From Adenanthera pavonina (taxonomy: Eukaryota > Streptophyta > Magnoliopsida > Fabales > Fabaceae), in assembly GCA_026686845.1 (NCBI GenBank), contig JAIVEN010000015.1:17031501-17095500 (forward strand): a stretch of DNA of 64,000 bases, given 5' to 3'. Positions 33,026 to 45,775 of the stretch are shown piece after piece. Every line of letters starts with the position of its first letter. Within the stretch, counting starts at the first letter, position 1. Below the pieces are notes generated by a model that was not told the DNA's origin, did no database searches, and saw nothing but the letters and a program-made list of their open reading frames with translations. Position numbers and translations under genes: made by a program.

Positions 33026-34677
33026 TGTTGAATCAAGTGTTTTGATGATTCCAAACCAACCATCTAGAGTTTGGAAAGAAGATATCAAAGGTGTACAAAA
33101 GATCTCAGGTGGAGAAATCCAAGAAAAACTAGTATAAGATGAGATATAGGATTTTTACTGTGTTTAAATTGAGTAAAAAACTTTGAACTTACAAAAGAAT
33201 GTTTTAAAAATATGATTTTATGATAATTCATGGAATATTTGAAAAATACTCACTAATAGATTAACTTTAAAGTGTTAAAATTGATTTGTTGCTTTGAAAA
33301 TTCAAACTTTGGCTTCTGAAATTTAAATTTCGGATTGAAAATAAGTTAGTCAGAAAAGAGACTCCTCTGACAAACAAACTTGGATTGCAGAAATTTAAAC
33401 TTTGAATAAAGTCTGATAAGAGCTCTCTCTGACAAACGAACTTTGCCTTTTGAAAATTTGAATTTCTGGTAAAACGAAAATCATGAAAAATGAAAAATTC
33501 GTCTGATGATATGTCAAAGTTCATCTGAAAGAAAAGTTTAAAAAGAGTTCTAAGTTAGTTCTCTGACAGACGAACTTTGATTTTGGAAATTCAAACTTTG
33601 GAAACACAGCTTGCAAGTCTGTTATGATAATCTTTTGACATACGAACTTTAGTATTCAGAAATTTGAACTTTGAATTAAGTCTGATAAGAGCTCTCTCTG
33701 ACAGATGAATTTTGGCTTTTGAAAATTTGAATTTCGAAAAGAACTACTGTGCCTTATTAAGCTACCCACTGACAAACAAATTTTGGGCACCAAAATCTGA
33801 ACTTCGAAGGCACTGTAGCAATATGGAACAACTATTCATACTTACCAGAAGAACTCTAAACTTGAAAATTCGTATGTTCCAACATAAAAATATTTGTCAA
33901 AGGTGAAAATTTGAATTTTGCTTTAGAATAGACGAACTTCGATGTTCAACGTTAAAGTCTTTAGCTTTCAGTCTCTGCGAAATTCGTCTGTTGATACACC
34001 AAAATTTGAACTTTGAGTGTCAGACGCATTAAATGCGGTTGGTGAACGGATAGTTTTTCAGAGTAACCATTGGGTAACGTCTCTAACAGCTAGATCTTGT
34101 CTCTAACGTATAGTTAAGACATAAATCTATAAATAGTTTTTCATTTGAAGATGTGGGTAATGATTTTACATTGTATATACAGAAACTTTGCTAAATTCTT
34201 AAGTCAAAGTCTTCTACTCTCATATATTTCATATTCTGTACTTCAACTTTCATATACACTCTAAATTAGAAAGTTCAATCATTGTAATCAATCTTATCTT
34301 CATCTGGAAGAAAGATTTTCTTGTGAGGGGATATCACAAGGGATTTGGGAAGCACTTAATTAGAGTGCAAAGAGTGAGATTGTAAGCTCTTGGAACAGAG
34401 CATCAAGTTGTGCTGAGGTAATTGCAAGAAGCCCACTGAATTCTTGCAAGATAGTGGAAAATCTCAAGTGGTAGCTTGAGGATTGGACGTAGGTCAAGCT
34501 AAAGAGACTGAACCAAAATAAACATCTGTGTCTTCTTTTACCTTATACTGCTTTTACTTTGTTATTCTTTTATACTCTGTTTTTACTGTCACTTTTGCTT
34601 TTATCACTCTATTAAGTTTTACAGAAAATTTTAATCTTCCCAATTCACCCCCTCTTGGAAAGCCAGCATATCTAACA
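33026..34677 (+). repeat. SIRE-like 5' LTR
   Basis: 1,652 bp. It contains many degenerate copies of a CTGACARACGAACTTTG-type word followed by GAAATTCAAACTTTG-type text. A TATA-like CTATAAATAG lies near 34129. Confidence 0.88.
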
Positions 34678-34732
34678 AATGGTATTAGAGTCTGGATTTC
34701 CAAACAAAGGATCTAACAATCTGTAAAATTCA

Positions 34733-36243
34733 ATGGCTGGTTTTGGAGAAAACATACTACCTGAGGGAAATAACACAAACAGACCACCTGGCTTCAATGG
34801 AGAACACTATGGATATTGGAAGATGAGAATGTAAATCTATCTCTTGTCCATTGATCTGGACATCTGATCTGTCATCCAAAAGGGAGATTTTGTCCCAATG
34901 AAACTGTAGGATGATGGGAAATACAAGGAGAAGCCAGAAGACGAGTGGAATGAGGAGGATAAGAGAAGAGTCTTGCTGAATTTTAAGGCAAAACACTGCC
35001 TGGTCAGTGCATTAAACCAAGACAAATTCTACAGAGTATCACAATGTTCCACAGCCAAGGGTATGTGGGACACTTTAGAAATCACTCATGAAGGAACCAT
35101 TAGAGTAAGAGAGAACAAATTGAACTCCTGCATTGGTGAATATGAAAGCTTCAGAATGGTGGAAGGTGAGAGTATCAAAGAGCTACAAAAGAGATTCACC
35201 CTCATTATGAATGAATTGAAGAGTCTTGGCAAGAAGTACACTCAGTCAGAAAAATTCTTAGAGCTCTTCCTTTAGATTGGCAACCAAAAGTAACAGCAAT
35301 AGAGGAAGCCAAAGGAGAATCAATGACCTCTATCATAGCTCTCTTCGGTAGCCTTGAAGAATATGAGGGAAAGATAAAGGCTTTTAAAGAAGCATGTCAA
35401 GACAAGAAAAAGAAGGGTCTTGCTCTAAAAGCTGCTAAAGAGAAAGAAGAAGAATCTGATGATAGAGAGGAATTAGATGAAGAAACTCTAGCTATGATGA
35501 TCAGAAAATTTGAAAGGTTTTACAATAAGAAAAGAAATAGAAGATTATTCAAGAAAGGAGCAGCTGGAGACAACAAGAAAGAAGGAAAAGAGCCGGTCAC
35601 ATGCTACGAATGCAAGAAGTAAGGGCAAATCAAATGGGATTGTCCACAATTCCTAAAAAAGTAAGAGAAAGAAAAGAAAGTTGCTGACAAGGGGAAAAAA
35701 AGAGAGCATACATCTCATCAATCTGGGACAATAGCTCAGATGAAGAAGAAAATGATGAAGATGAAATTACCAATATATGCTTGATGTCACTTGCATTTGA
35801 AGAAACTCCAATCTCATCCAACAGTGATCATGAAGATGAGGTATATAAATCTGAACCTTCCTATTCTGAATTACTTGATGCATTTCATGAACTGCATGAT
35901 GAGTTCATTAAGACTGCTAAAAACTAAAATAGGCTAAGAAAAGGATTAACAAGTTAGAATCTCAGTGCAACATTTCTGACACTGCATCTCTGCATAAAGC
36001 TGAATCTACTTGCTGTACATCATGTATTTAATTAAAGCAAACTAATGACTATCTGTTGAAGAGCATGACAAGACTTACTAAAGACAAAGATATATTGTTT
36101 GCTTTAATGGGAAGTTAGAGAATCACACAAGGAAAAGCTAGACTTGGCTATGATCTTTGTGCAGTAAAAGAAAAGATTAGAAAGAAAAATCAAAATCTGT
36201 ATATGAGGCATTTTGTGCATGCTAATGGACATAAAAAGAAAGA
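34733..36243 (+). pseudogene. SIRE-like gag, disrupted
   Basis: It starts MAGFGENILPEGNNTNRPPG. The Copia gag core follows (FKAKHCLVSALNQDKFYRVS, ITHEGTIRVRENKLN, ESIKELQKRFTLIMNELKSL). A lysine/glutamate-rich stretch leads to a zinc knuckle with a stop inside it (CYECKK then stop, QIKWDC; the histidine is not visible). Downstream acidic and coiled-coil-like remnants run to about 36243, where the sequence jumps to reverse transcriptase. Confidence 0.82.
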
Positions 36244-36251
36244 TCATATTT

Positions 36252-37290
36252 TCTAACTGAAAAGGGATTCAGTAGAGGAAAAGTAGATATTACTTTGTTC
36301 ACTAAGAAGGAAAACAAAGACTTACTTATTGTTCAAATTTATGTTGATGATATTATATTTGGTGCTATTAATGAATCTCTTTGCAAGAACTTCTCTAAGC
36401 TAATGCAGGGTGAATTCAAAATGTTAGTGATGGGTGAGCTCAACTTTTTCCTTGGATTGCAAATTAAGCAATGTGATGATGATATCTTCCTCAATCAATC
36501 AAAATATCTTAAAGAGTTGCTAAAAAAGTTTAGCATGGAAAAGGCCAAGCCAATGGGAACTCCTATGGCTACTGCAACAAAGCTGGATATGGATGAAGGA
36601 GGAAATACTTTTGACATAACTCAATATAGGAGAATGATAGGATCCCTATTATACCTAACAGCTAGCAGACCTGACATCATGTTCAGTGTCTGTATGTGTG
36701 CAAGGTTCCAATCATGTTCCAAAGAAACCCATGCAACTGCTATGAAACGTATCTTCAGATATCTAATTAGAACATCACAGATGGGAGTTTGGTACCCAAA
36801 GGGCAATGGAGAAGATCTCATAGGATACACTGATGCCGACTTTGTTGGATCCAAAACTGACAGAAAAAGCACAAGTGGAACATGTCAGTTCCTTGGAGGA
36901 TCCTTGGTTTCATGGTTCAGCAAGAAGCAAAACAGTGTGGCTCTATCCACTGCAGAAGCTGAATATGTTGCTATTGGCAGCTGTTGTGCTCAAGTCATTT
37001 GGATGAAACAACAACTTGAAAATCTTGAGATTAAGATGAAGGAAATACCAATAATGTGTGACAATCAAAGTACTATCAACATCACAAAGAATCCTGTCAT
37101 GCATTCAAGGACAAAGCACATTGAAGTTAAGCATTACTTTATAAGGGATCATATTCTGAAAGGAGAAATCAGATTAGAATACATCTCTACTGAGGATCAA
37201 GTTGTTGACATTCTGACCAAACCCCTTCCAGAAGATAGACATTGTAAAATTAGAAGAGAATTGGGTATGGTAAATGCCAATGAACTGTAA
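36252..37290 (+). pseudogene. SIRE-like reverse transcriptase C-terminal half and RNase H (open frame)
   Basis: From about 36295 to the stop at 37288-37290 the frame is open. It contains an intact YVDD box (36340-36351), FFLGLQIKQCDDDIFLNQSK, the RNase H motifs TDADFVGSKTDRKSTSGTCQ and LSTAEAEYVAIGSCCAQVIW, and the tail DILTKPLPEDRHCKIRRELG. The N-terminal fingers of the polymerase, integrase and protease are absent. The join to gag near 36243 therefore marks a deletion of roughly 2-3 kb, judged from usual family length. It cannot act alone. Confidence 0.87.
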
Positions 37291-38301
37291 GTAAGTCCTT
37301 ATATATATTTATTTTAGAATTTCTGACATTGAATCAATCCTAACTTTAGTATCGGAGTAAGTTTGATATGAGTTGTAGGTGCTCCTCATAAGTTCAAATG
37401 ACAATAGATCTGCACAATGGAGCTAATCAGAATGGCACAATCAAAAGATGACAAAGGAAGCAAAAAATTGGGCATCTGGATCTATTCTGTAAGTTCAGAA
37501 ATTTAAAATTCATATTTTAGATGATTATTAGACAAATTTCCATGTTGAATTGTGTTTTTGAAAAAGTCAGCATACTCAACATTCGAACTTAGATGCCCAT
37601 CAGATGGATTTCAGTTGGCTACATACTATAACAGTTCTCTTTTGACCTTTGAAGTTTGTCTGTTAAACAACAGAAATTCAAATTTCAAAAATAAAATTCC
37701 AATATTGTCTTTGTTCAAAATGACTATTGTACAAATTTCCATTTCTTAAAATATGCATGTTGGAAATTCTTTACAAAATGTTGAAATTCGAATTTTTGAA
37801 TCAAAATTCGTTTGTTGAAATATGCTCACATAATTGGATCTCTGAAAGACAAATTTTCATAAATAAAATTCATCTATTACCTATTTTGTTCATGATTGCT
37901 TATTGCCTGGATCTTTAAAGTTTGAACTTTGTTTCAACAAAGTTCATCTGTTCACTATTGTTCTCAAAACCAAGCCTCTGTCAGACGAACTTCCAGGTGA
38001 AAAGTCATCTGTCAGTAAGCCTCGCTGTATGGATTAATTTGTAATTGCTCGAAATTCAAATTTTGACCTTTCAAAATTTGTTTAATGGTTACATACGTTA
38101 AAACCAAAGGTTATCCTCTGAACAGACGCAACCCTATTCATCTCTTTCTCAAGTCTGTTCAAATTCTCTCTTTAATTCCCATTAACTCTATTCGTAAATC
38201 TTCATCTCTCACTCATAAATCTTCATTTCTCATCGATTAAACTTCTTTTCGCACCTTATAAACCCATTCTTAGCATCTTTCTGAATCATTCCTCTACGAG
38301 A
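37291..38301 (+). other. Spacer between pol and the third ORF of the SIRE-like element
   Basis: About 1 kb with no ORF above 65 codons. It carries the same family of words as the LTRs (for example CTGTCAGACGAACTT near 37979 and GTTTGAACTTTGTTTCAACA near 37920). Confidence 0.5.
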
Positions 38302-40509
38302 ATGGTGAGAGTCAAAAATCCAGAAGTTGGGAAAGGAGAGTCACGACCAAAGAGGACTGTGAAATCTCAATATGCCTCCAAGAAGAGTGAAACTCAGAAG
38401 AGAAAGGGAAAATCTAGCAAGGCAACTCCTTCTAAGAGGCAGAAAACAACTCCTAGAGCAGACTCGAAGAAATCTGCACCTTCTCCTTTGAAGAAATCTG
38501 ACCCAACTGTTCCTGCTGCTCCTGTCACTCCTGCCTCTTCTTCTTACTCCAACACTGAATCTGGAGAATATCAGTTAACCACACTGCCATTATAGAGCAA
38601 TGCTTATATTTTGGGAGAATACACTGTCAAATTTGTCAGCAAAAAGGTAATCAAACCTCACTGCGTAAATTTGGAAGAATTCTTGATTTCTACCAACTTT
38701 GATGCCGGGCTTTGGATGATAAAATATAAGAATTTGTTAGAAATACTGGAAAGATATGATGATGAGGTAGTTAAGACCTGGTATGCCTCTCTGCAATACA
38801 ATAGCAAGAAGAAGAAGTGGGAAGTGAATCTAAGATCAATGACCATCTGGGTAATAGATAAGACCTTCAATGAGGTACTAGAAATTCCAAGGCAAGATGG
38901 TTTGAAAATTGACATTACTGCCTCAAGGTACATGGATGAAGCTGAAACTGCAGAGGAAGAAAGAGGGCTTTTCCTGAACTACAAAGAAAGCATAATTCTG
39001 AACACTCTGTTCAGAAGAAAAGAGAATAGACCACTTCTAAGTTTGCTGAAGCCTACTGACTTCAGTGCCCAAGTCAGAATCCTACACTATATTGTATTTA
39101 GGATTATCTTCAACAAACGAGGCAGTTTCAATCTGATCACAAGGGCTGAAGCACATGTGATGGCAGCAATCATGCGTGGCAAGCTAATCAATATGGGCCA
39201 CATCATCCTCCAATGCATGATCAAGGCAAGAGATCAGAGGAAAGATTCCATCCTTCTATATGCATCAATCATCTCTAAGATACTTCAGTATGCTCGGATC
39301 CAACATCTGGAAAAAGAAAAAGGGAAGCCTACTGAAATCTTTAAAGAAGAAGAACTGCAAAGGATGTGAATAGAAAAGAAAGATGGAAGATGGATTAGAA
39401 AGGGAGCTGGAAAGACAGAAGACCTATTCTTTGATGAAGATGCCTCCCAGCATCAAGTAGAAACCTTTGAGGCTGCTCCAAGTGTCTCATCTCCATCTCA
39501 ATCCACTCAAACTCAAATACCATCCACTCCCTTTACTCGGGCAAAGCCAACCAAGATCACTGAGCTATATGACAGTCTGTCTGTACTCATACTAAGCATC
39601 AAGGATGAGCAAAATGCCAAGTTTGCTCATCTGCAAGACCAGATTTATCAGTTGGCAAAGAATATGAAAGTGATTGCTGATGCATATGAAGACATCAGGA
39701 GTATCATTCCCTCCACATCAGCTCCACCTCAGCCAGGATTCTCTAAGTTTATCATGTCTCCTATTCCTGAGCCTCCAAGTCCTTTCGTGCTAGCCTCCCC
39801 TGAACCAGATGATGCTATACATGATACTGAGGCTGCTAGCACCTTAACCACAACACAGGCCTCCAGTAATGAGGCAAGTCCTGGTCCTCCCTTGGACTAT
39901 GGAATGGAAGAAGAGGGTCCTCAAGAACCAAGTTCCCATGAACCCATTACTGAAGATGCTTAGGATTCAATTCTCTCTTTTCAAGAATCTGAGTAAGTGG
40001 AGAAACTAGTGGTAGCCATTACTACCACACCATTCATGCAAGCTGCCCTAAATGAAGAGAAAAGCATTGTGCCTTATGTAGATCTAGAAGCTATTGCTCA
40101 TGATTCTCTCTTACAAGCCCAAAGATTAAGGCTTGAAGAAATGTTTCGTCCTCCTGCTCCTGCTCCCTCACCTGTTTCTACTTTTGGTCTCTCAGAGGCA
40201 CGAATGGCTCAATTGGCTGTTACTAGGCAAGAAATGCAAGAACTTCTTGAAGTCTCTGACAATAAGGACTCTAGTCCTGAAGTTTCTAGGCCTTTGCCAA
40301 AGCTTAATCCAGATCTGCCATTTGTTCCTGTGCCTCTTCAAGCAATTCCAGTATCTCAGATCTCTCTTCCTGCTGCTTTTGTACACATTCCTGATGATTC
40401 CAAAAAGGGGGAGAAGTTATCTGAGCAAACTGGAAAGCAAACTGAAAAATCTGCTGTAGATCCTTCTGGCAAGACCTACAGCAAGAAGTCTAAGTCCAAG
40501 AAGAAATGA
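38302..40509 (+). pseudogene. SIRE-like third ORF downstream of pol, one frame with four stops
   Basis: About 735 codons lie in one frame, interrupted by TAG 38593-38595, TGA 39367-39369, TAG 39961-39963 and TAA 39994-39996, with no frameshift. The N-terminal part is basic and rich in lysine, serine and proline (EVGKGESRPKRTVKSQ). The middle is a helical, conserved-looking block (38611-39366), and the C-terminal third is proline/serine-rich, ending KKSKSKKK. The position matches the env-like ORF of SIRE-type elements. I see no signal peptide or convincing membrane span here, so an envelope role is not supported by this sequence. The block also resembles plant proteins annotated only as transposon-associated. 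Confidence 0.7.
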
Positions 40510-40774
40510 TTAGAACTTAGGATTGCTTGGTCCTTCTTGTAGTGTTGTTTTATGTTTTATGAATGATAAATCTTGCTTCTAAATTTTATGTTTTCCATGT
40601 CATATCCTTGTATTGAAACTATGAATGAATTAATGAATCTCTCTATTTGATCTACTGTACATGATATCTTATCTTTTGAATTATAATGCACATGTTGAGG
40701 GGGAGCTTGCTGAAGCAAACCCAAGTACTAATCCAGTTTGCAAGTTATTTTGTCATCATCAAAAAGGGGGAGAA

Positions 40775-42431
40775 TGTTGAATCAAGTATTTTGATGATTC
40801 CAAACCAACCATCTAGAGCTTCGAAAGAAGATATCAAAGGTGTACAAAAGATCTCAGGTGGAGAAATAAAAAAAAAACTAGCATAAGATTAGATATAGGA
40901 TTTCTTACTGTGTTTAAATTGAGTAAAAGACTTTGAACTTGCAAAAGAATGTTTTAAAAATATGATTTTATGATAATTCATGGAATATTTGAAAAATACC
41001 CACTAACAGACAAACTTTGAAGTGTTAAAATTGATTTATTGCTTTAAAAATTCAAACTTTGGCTTCTGAAATTCGACTTTCAGATTAAAAATAAGTTAGT
41101 CAGAAAAGAGATTCCTTTGACAAACAAACTTGGATTGCAGAAATTCAAACTTTGAATAAAGTCTGATAAGAGCTCTCTCTGACAAACGAACTTTGCCTTT
41201 TGAAAATTCGAATTTCTGGTAAAACGAAAATCATGAAAAATGAAAAATTCGTCTGAGGATATGTCAAAGTTCATCTGAAAGAAAAGTTTAAAAAGAGTTC
41301 TAAGTTAGTTCTCTGACAGATGAACTTTGATTTTGGAAATTCAAACTTTGGAAACACAGCTTGCAAGTCTGTTATGATAATCTTTTGACATACGAATTTT
41401 AGTATTCAGAAATTTGAACTTTAAATTAAGTCTGATAAGAGCTCTCTCTGACAGATGAATTTTGGCTTTTGACAATTTGAATTTCGAAAAGAACAACTAC
41501 TGCGTCTTATTAAGCTGCCCATTGACAGACGAATTTTGGGCACCAAAATCCGAACTTCGAAGGCACTGTAGCAATATGGAACAACTGTTCATACTTACCA
41601 GAAGAACTCTAAACTTGAAAATTCGTATGTTCCAACATAAAAACATTTGTCAAAGATGAAAATTCGAATTTTGCTTTAGAACAAACGAACTTTGAAGTTC
41701 AACGTTAAAGTCTTTAGCTTTCGGTCTCTGCGAAATTTGTCTGTTGATACACCAAAATTTGAACTTTGAGTGTCAGACGCATTAAATGCGGTTGGTGAAC
41801 GGATAGTTTTTCAGAGTAACCATTGGGTAACGTCTCTAACAGCTAGATCTTGTCTCTAACGTATAGTTAAGACATAAATCTATAAATAGAATTTTATTTG
41901 AAGATATGGGTAACGATTTTACGTTATATATACAGAAACTCTGCTAAATTCTTAAGTCAAAGTCTTCTATTCTCACATATTTCATATTTTGTACTTCAAC
42001 GTTCATATACACTCTAAATTAGAGAGTTCAATCATTGTAATCAATCTTATCTTCATCTGGAAGAAAGATTTTCTTGTGAGGGAATATCACAAGGGATTTG
42101 GGAAGCACTTAATTAGAGTGCAAAGAGTGAGATTGTAAGCTCTTGGAACAGAGCATCAAGTTGTACTGAGGCAATTGCAAGAAGCCCACTGAATTCTTGC
42201 AAGATAGTGGAAAATCTCAAGTGGTAGCTTGAGGATTGGACGTAGGTCAAGATAAAGAGACTGAACCAGGATAAATATCTGTGTCTTATCTTCCCTTATA
42301 CTACTTTTACCTTTTTATTTTTTTATACTCTGTTTTTACTATCACTTTTACTTTTATAACTCTTTTGACTTTTACAGAAAATTTTAATCTTCCCAATTCA
42401 CCCCCCTCTTAGAAAGCCAGCATATCTAACA
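40775..42431 (+). repeat. SIRE-like 3' LTR
   Basis: 1,657 bp, the partner of the 5' LTR, with the same degenerate word array and a TATA-like CTATAAATAG near 41879. Confidence 0.88.
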
Positions 42432-42779
42432 GTATCAACATCATTTCATAGACTGATACATTACAATGATAGCATATGCATTAGTAAGTTAACCCTTATC
42501 TATGGGTCCTCAACCTTAATAGACCATAAGCACATTGCATTTCTTATGTAAGAAAAATCTCACAAAAGATAACTCTATAGGGATTAGGAATTTCATTTTT
42601 TTAAGTTAGAGGGATTCAATTTGATATGGGAGAAACATAATTTGATTACTTAGAAAGATTTTAGCCATGTTGACTCTTTGTGGGCTTATGGTTTCCCTTT
42701 TATCTGTGATACAATAAGAACTTAAGAAGATGAAACCTTTTTCCCAATCTATCATATGGCAAAGTTAGTTTCATTAGTC

Positions 42780-43660
42780 AACTATAAAAGAAAAATAGTA
42801 ATAAATAATAACTAAAATTAAACTAAATTATCTTGGCAATCTTTCATCAAATTTTAGGGATGAAGATCCTAAGGCATTAATTACATTTGGATGTTAATCC
42901 TTCGTTAATTAATTGTCATTAATAACTAAAAAGGAAGCTAAATCATCTTGATGATCTTCTATCAAATTTCAGGGATAAAATTTTAAAATATTAATCACAT
43001 TTGGATGTTGATCATCCATTGGTTAATTGTCATTAATAAATAATAACTAAAAAGCAAACTAAAGTACCTTGACAATCTTCTATCAAATTTTGGGGATAAG
43101 ATCTTAATGCATTAATCACATTTAGATACTGATCATCTATTGGTTAATTGTCATTAATAACTAATAACTAAAAAGCAAACTAAAGCACCTTGAAAATCTT
43201 CTATCAAATTTTAGGGATAAGATCTTAATGCATTAATCACGTTTGGATGTTGATCCTCCATTAGTTAATTGTCATTAATAACTAATAAATGAAAGCAAAC
43301 TAAATCACCGTTGACAATCTTCTATCAAATTTTAGAAATAAAATCTTAAGGCATCAATCATAGTTGGATGTTGATCCTTTATTGGTTAATTGTTAGTAAT
43401 AAGTAATAAATAATAAATAAAAGCAAATTAAATCATCTTGGCAATCTTCTATCAAATTTTAGAGATAAGATCTTAAGACATTAATCACATTTTGATTTCG
43501 ATACTTTTGTTGGTTAATTGTCATCAATAAATAATACATAAAAGCAAACTAAATAGCCATTGACAATCTTCTATCAGATTTTAGGGATAAGATCTTAATG
43601 TATTAATTACGTTTTGATATTAATCTTTCATAGGTTAAGTGTCATTTCTATTTCCTTATG
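42780..43660. repeat. Tandem array, seven copies of about 121 bp
   Basis: The anchor ATCAAATTTT (or close variants) occurs at 42846, 42961, 43082, 43203, 43324, 43451 and 43573, giving spacings of 115, 121, 121, 121, 127 and 122. Each unit also holds GATCTTAAKGCATTAATCAC-like and TTGGTTAATTGTCATTAATA-like words. Such minisatellites are common in untranslated parts of Tat/Ogre-like elements. Confidence 0.85.
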
Positions 43661-45584
43661 ATGCGATAAGCACCTAGACAAGATAAGAAATTCCTTTCCA
43701 ATTTTTCCAAATGAGGTCTTATCTAGCAAGTAAATTGACATGTCATAGACTACAATCTTCTTAACATTAATTGTGTAAGGATTTTGATCTTTCACAGATT
43801 ATTTGTCACTTTTGTTTCCCCACCACAATGCAAATAAAAATCTAAAAAAAGTAAGTTTTTGCTCTTTTCACCAAGAAATAAATTAGCTTAATAACATGAT
43901 AAAAGGGGCGTACTCTCAAATGCATGTGGTATGAGCATTATTAATGATATTAGGTATTTAATTTTTAAAAAGTATGACTAAAACAAAATCATAATTTCTT
44001 TTCTTGATAACAATAGTTATCAAGAAGAAGTAATCTTCCACCTGAACCTAGTGTCAAAATTAATAAAAAAAAGAGAAAAAAGAACAAAAAAAATAAAAAA
44101 TAAAAACAAAAGCAAAGCAAAAAAAAGAATTAAAGGTTTGATTGGCTAACACAGTAGGTTTACAAAAGTCATGACACGAATTTGGAGAAATTTGGCCTTC
44201 CATGAATTAGCAAAATGTATTAAGGATCTAAAAGGAAATAAAAATTGGTAAATGTCCGAAAGGTAGCCTACTCATATATTAATTATTCAAGTTTAAAACA
44301 ACCAAAACTTCTTGTCAATTTTAATTGTTATTAGAAGTAACAAGATTCCGAACAGAAACAAAGGTTCTTGTACTCCTAGACCCATTCGCTAAACCTACTC
44401 CTCCCACCTGCCAAACAATCAAAAGTCTAATCTTTCCCTTAAGCACACCTATGTAAAGGATTGAGGTTTACACAATTTCTTTATGATAAAGGATCATTAT
44501 GCCAAAATCAATGCACTAGTCAATTTGTCAATGAGCATGTATTCACATGCATAATCATTTTGTATATCATAATGAAGATAGTGAAATTTGCAGAATATAA
44601 GATTATTGGTTCCTTAAGATAGGAAATCAATATGAACCTTTGGGTTAAAAGGTTGTATCAAAGCTTCCTTATGACCATACGGAAATTATTCATCATCCAT
44701 ATGAACATGGAAAGAACTAGTTTTTTTGGGGGTTGGTGACTTGCTCTTTTAAGACACTCACAAAAGATGTACCCCAAAAGAATAATTCTAATTCCAATCA
44801 TACCTTCACCCATAAGACCATTCTTTAAAAGAAGTGAATCTCTAATGTGTTATATCTGCATCAAACAATGTGAAGACCTAGTATTGAGACTGACTTTATT
44901 TAACTTTGTCAATGCTATGGTCATACATTTCCATCTTACCTTCTGCTAGTCCATTCATCTTGTTAATTTCTTGCCAAGCATTCATCCCTTATAATATTTT
45001 GTTCAATTTTCCAATCAAGACGTTGCATGAAAAGAGGAAGAAAGAAAAATATTGAAAAAAAAAGGAAAAAAAATGCAATTGTAGGTGCCACAAACAAATT
45101 GAGTTAAGGATATGAGGCATTTTCTTTTCTAATCCAGAAGATACCATAGTCACCCCAATTGAGCTAAAAGTAGTTTTATGCTGAAAAATTCAAATATCAA
45201 GAAAGGATCAATTTTTTCCTTTTTACCTATCACAAACGTTACCTAATAATTTCCAACCACTTTTTACTTTTGAAAACCCCTTTTATCCCTTAATATTGAT
45301 TAAACAAAAAAAAAAGAGAAGAAATACAAAATAGCGATCTTGATGTTATAATGGGTAGGTAGAAAGTAATGGAAAAGTAAGAGAGAGAGAGAGAATAGTA
45401 AAGTAGAATTCTCAAAAAAAATAAGAAGCTCTTATGAAAAGAGAAAAAGAAAAAATCTCAAGTAAGAGACTCTCAATAAATGAGAAGTGAAAAAAGATTT
45501 TTGCTAAAAAAAGTAAAGTTCTCCCCACCAAAGTTTTAAAAAGGCATCAAGTTTTGGAAAACTGGGGTTTACCAAAATAAATTT

Positions 45585-45775
45585 CTCATTGTAGTCCCCA
45601 CATGAATATTCGAGCCCTTGTAACCATTTTCATTGTAGTGCCACATTAATTGTAGTCCTATGTAAATATTTGAGCCTTAATAACCCTTCTCATTATAGTC
45701 CCACCCAAATAGTTAAGCCTTTGTGATCTTACTCGTTGTAGTCCCACCTTAATATTTGAGCCTTCGAAATCCTTA
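45585..45775. repeat. Short tandem array, four copies of about 43 bp
   Basis: The unit starts CATTGTAGTCCCAC and includes AATATTTGAGCCTT. It starts at about 45588, 45631, 45690 and 45733; the second unit carries an extra 16 bp. Confidence 0.75.

Larger units (their letters stand above)
33026..42431 (+). mobile_element. SIRE-like Copia element with long LTRs and an extra ORF
   Basis: LTRs at 33026-34677 and 40775-42431 start TGTTGAATCAAG and end GCATATCTAACA. A perfect target duplication GTATC lies at 33021-33025 and 42432-42436. The primer-site word TGGTATTAGAG is at 34680-34690 and the purine tract AAAAAGGGGGAGAA ends at 40774. Long LTRs, this purine tract and a third ORF between RNase H and the 3' LTR are traits of the SIRE/Maximus lineage. 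Protease, integrase and the N-terminal half of the reverse transcriptase are missing. The first 160 nt of the LTRs differ by about 6% by eye. Confidence 0.9.

Noticed and set aside
42780..43660. CRISPR array
   Set aside because: The repeats are directly adjacent, about 121 bp and degenerate, without constant short repeats or unique spacers; the DNA is plant nuclear.
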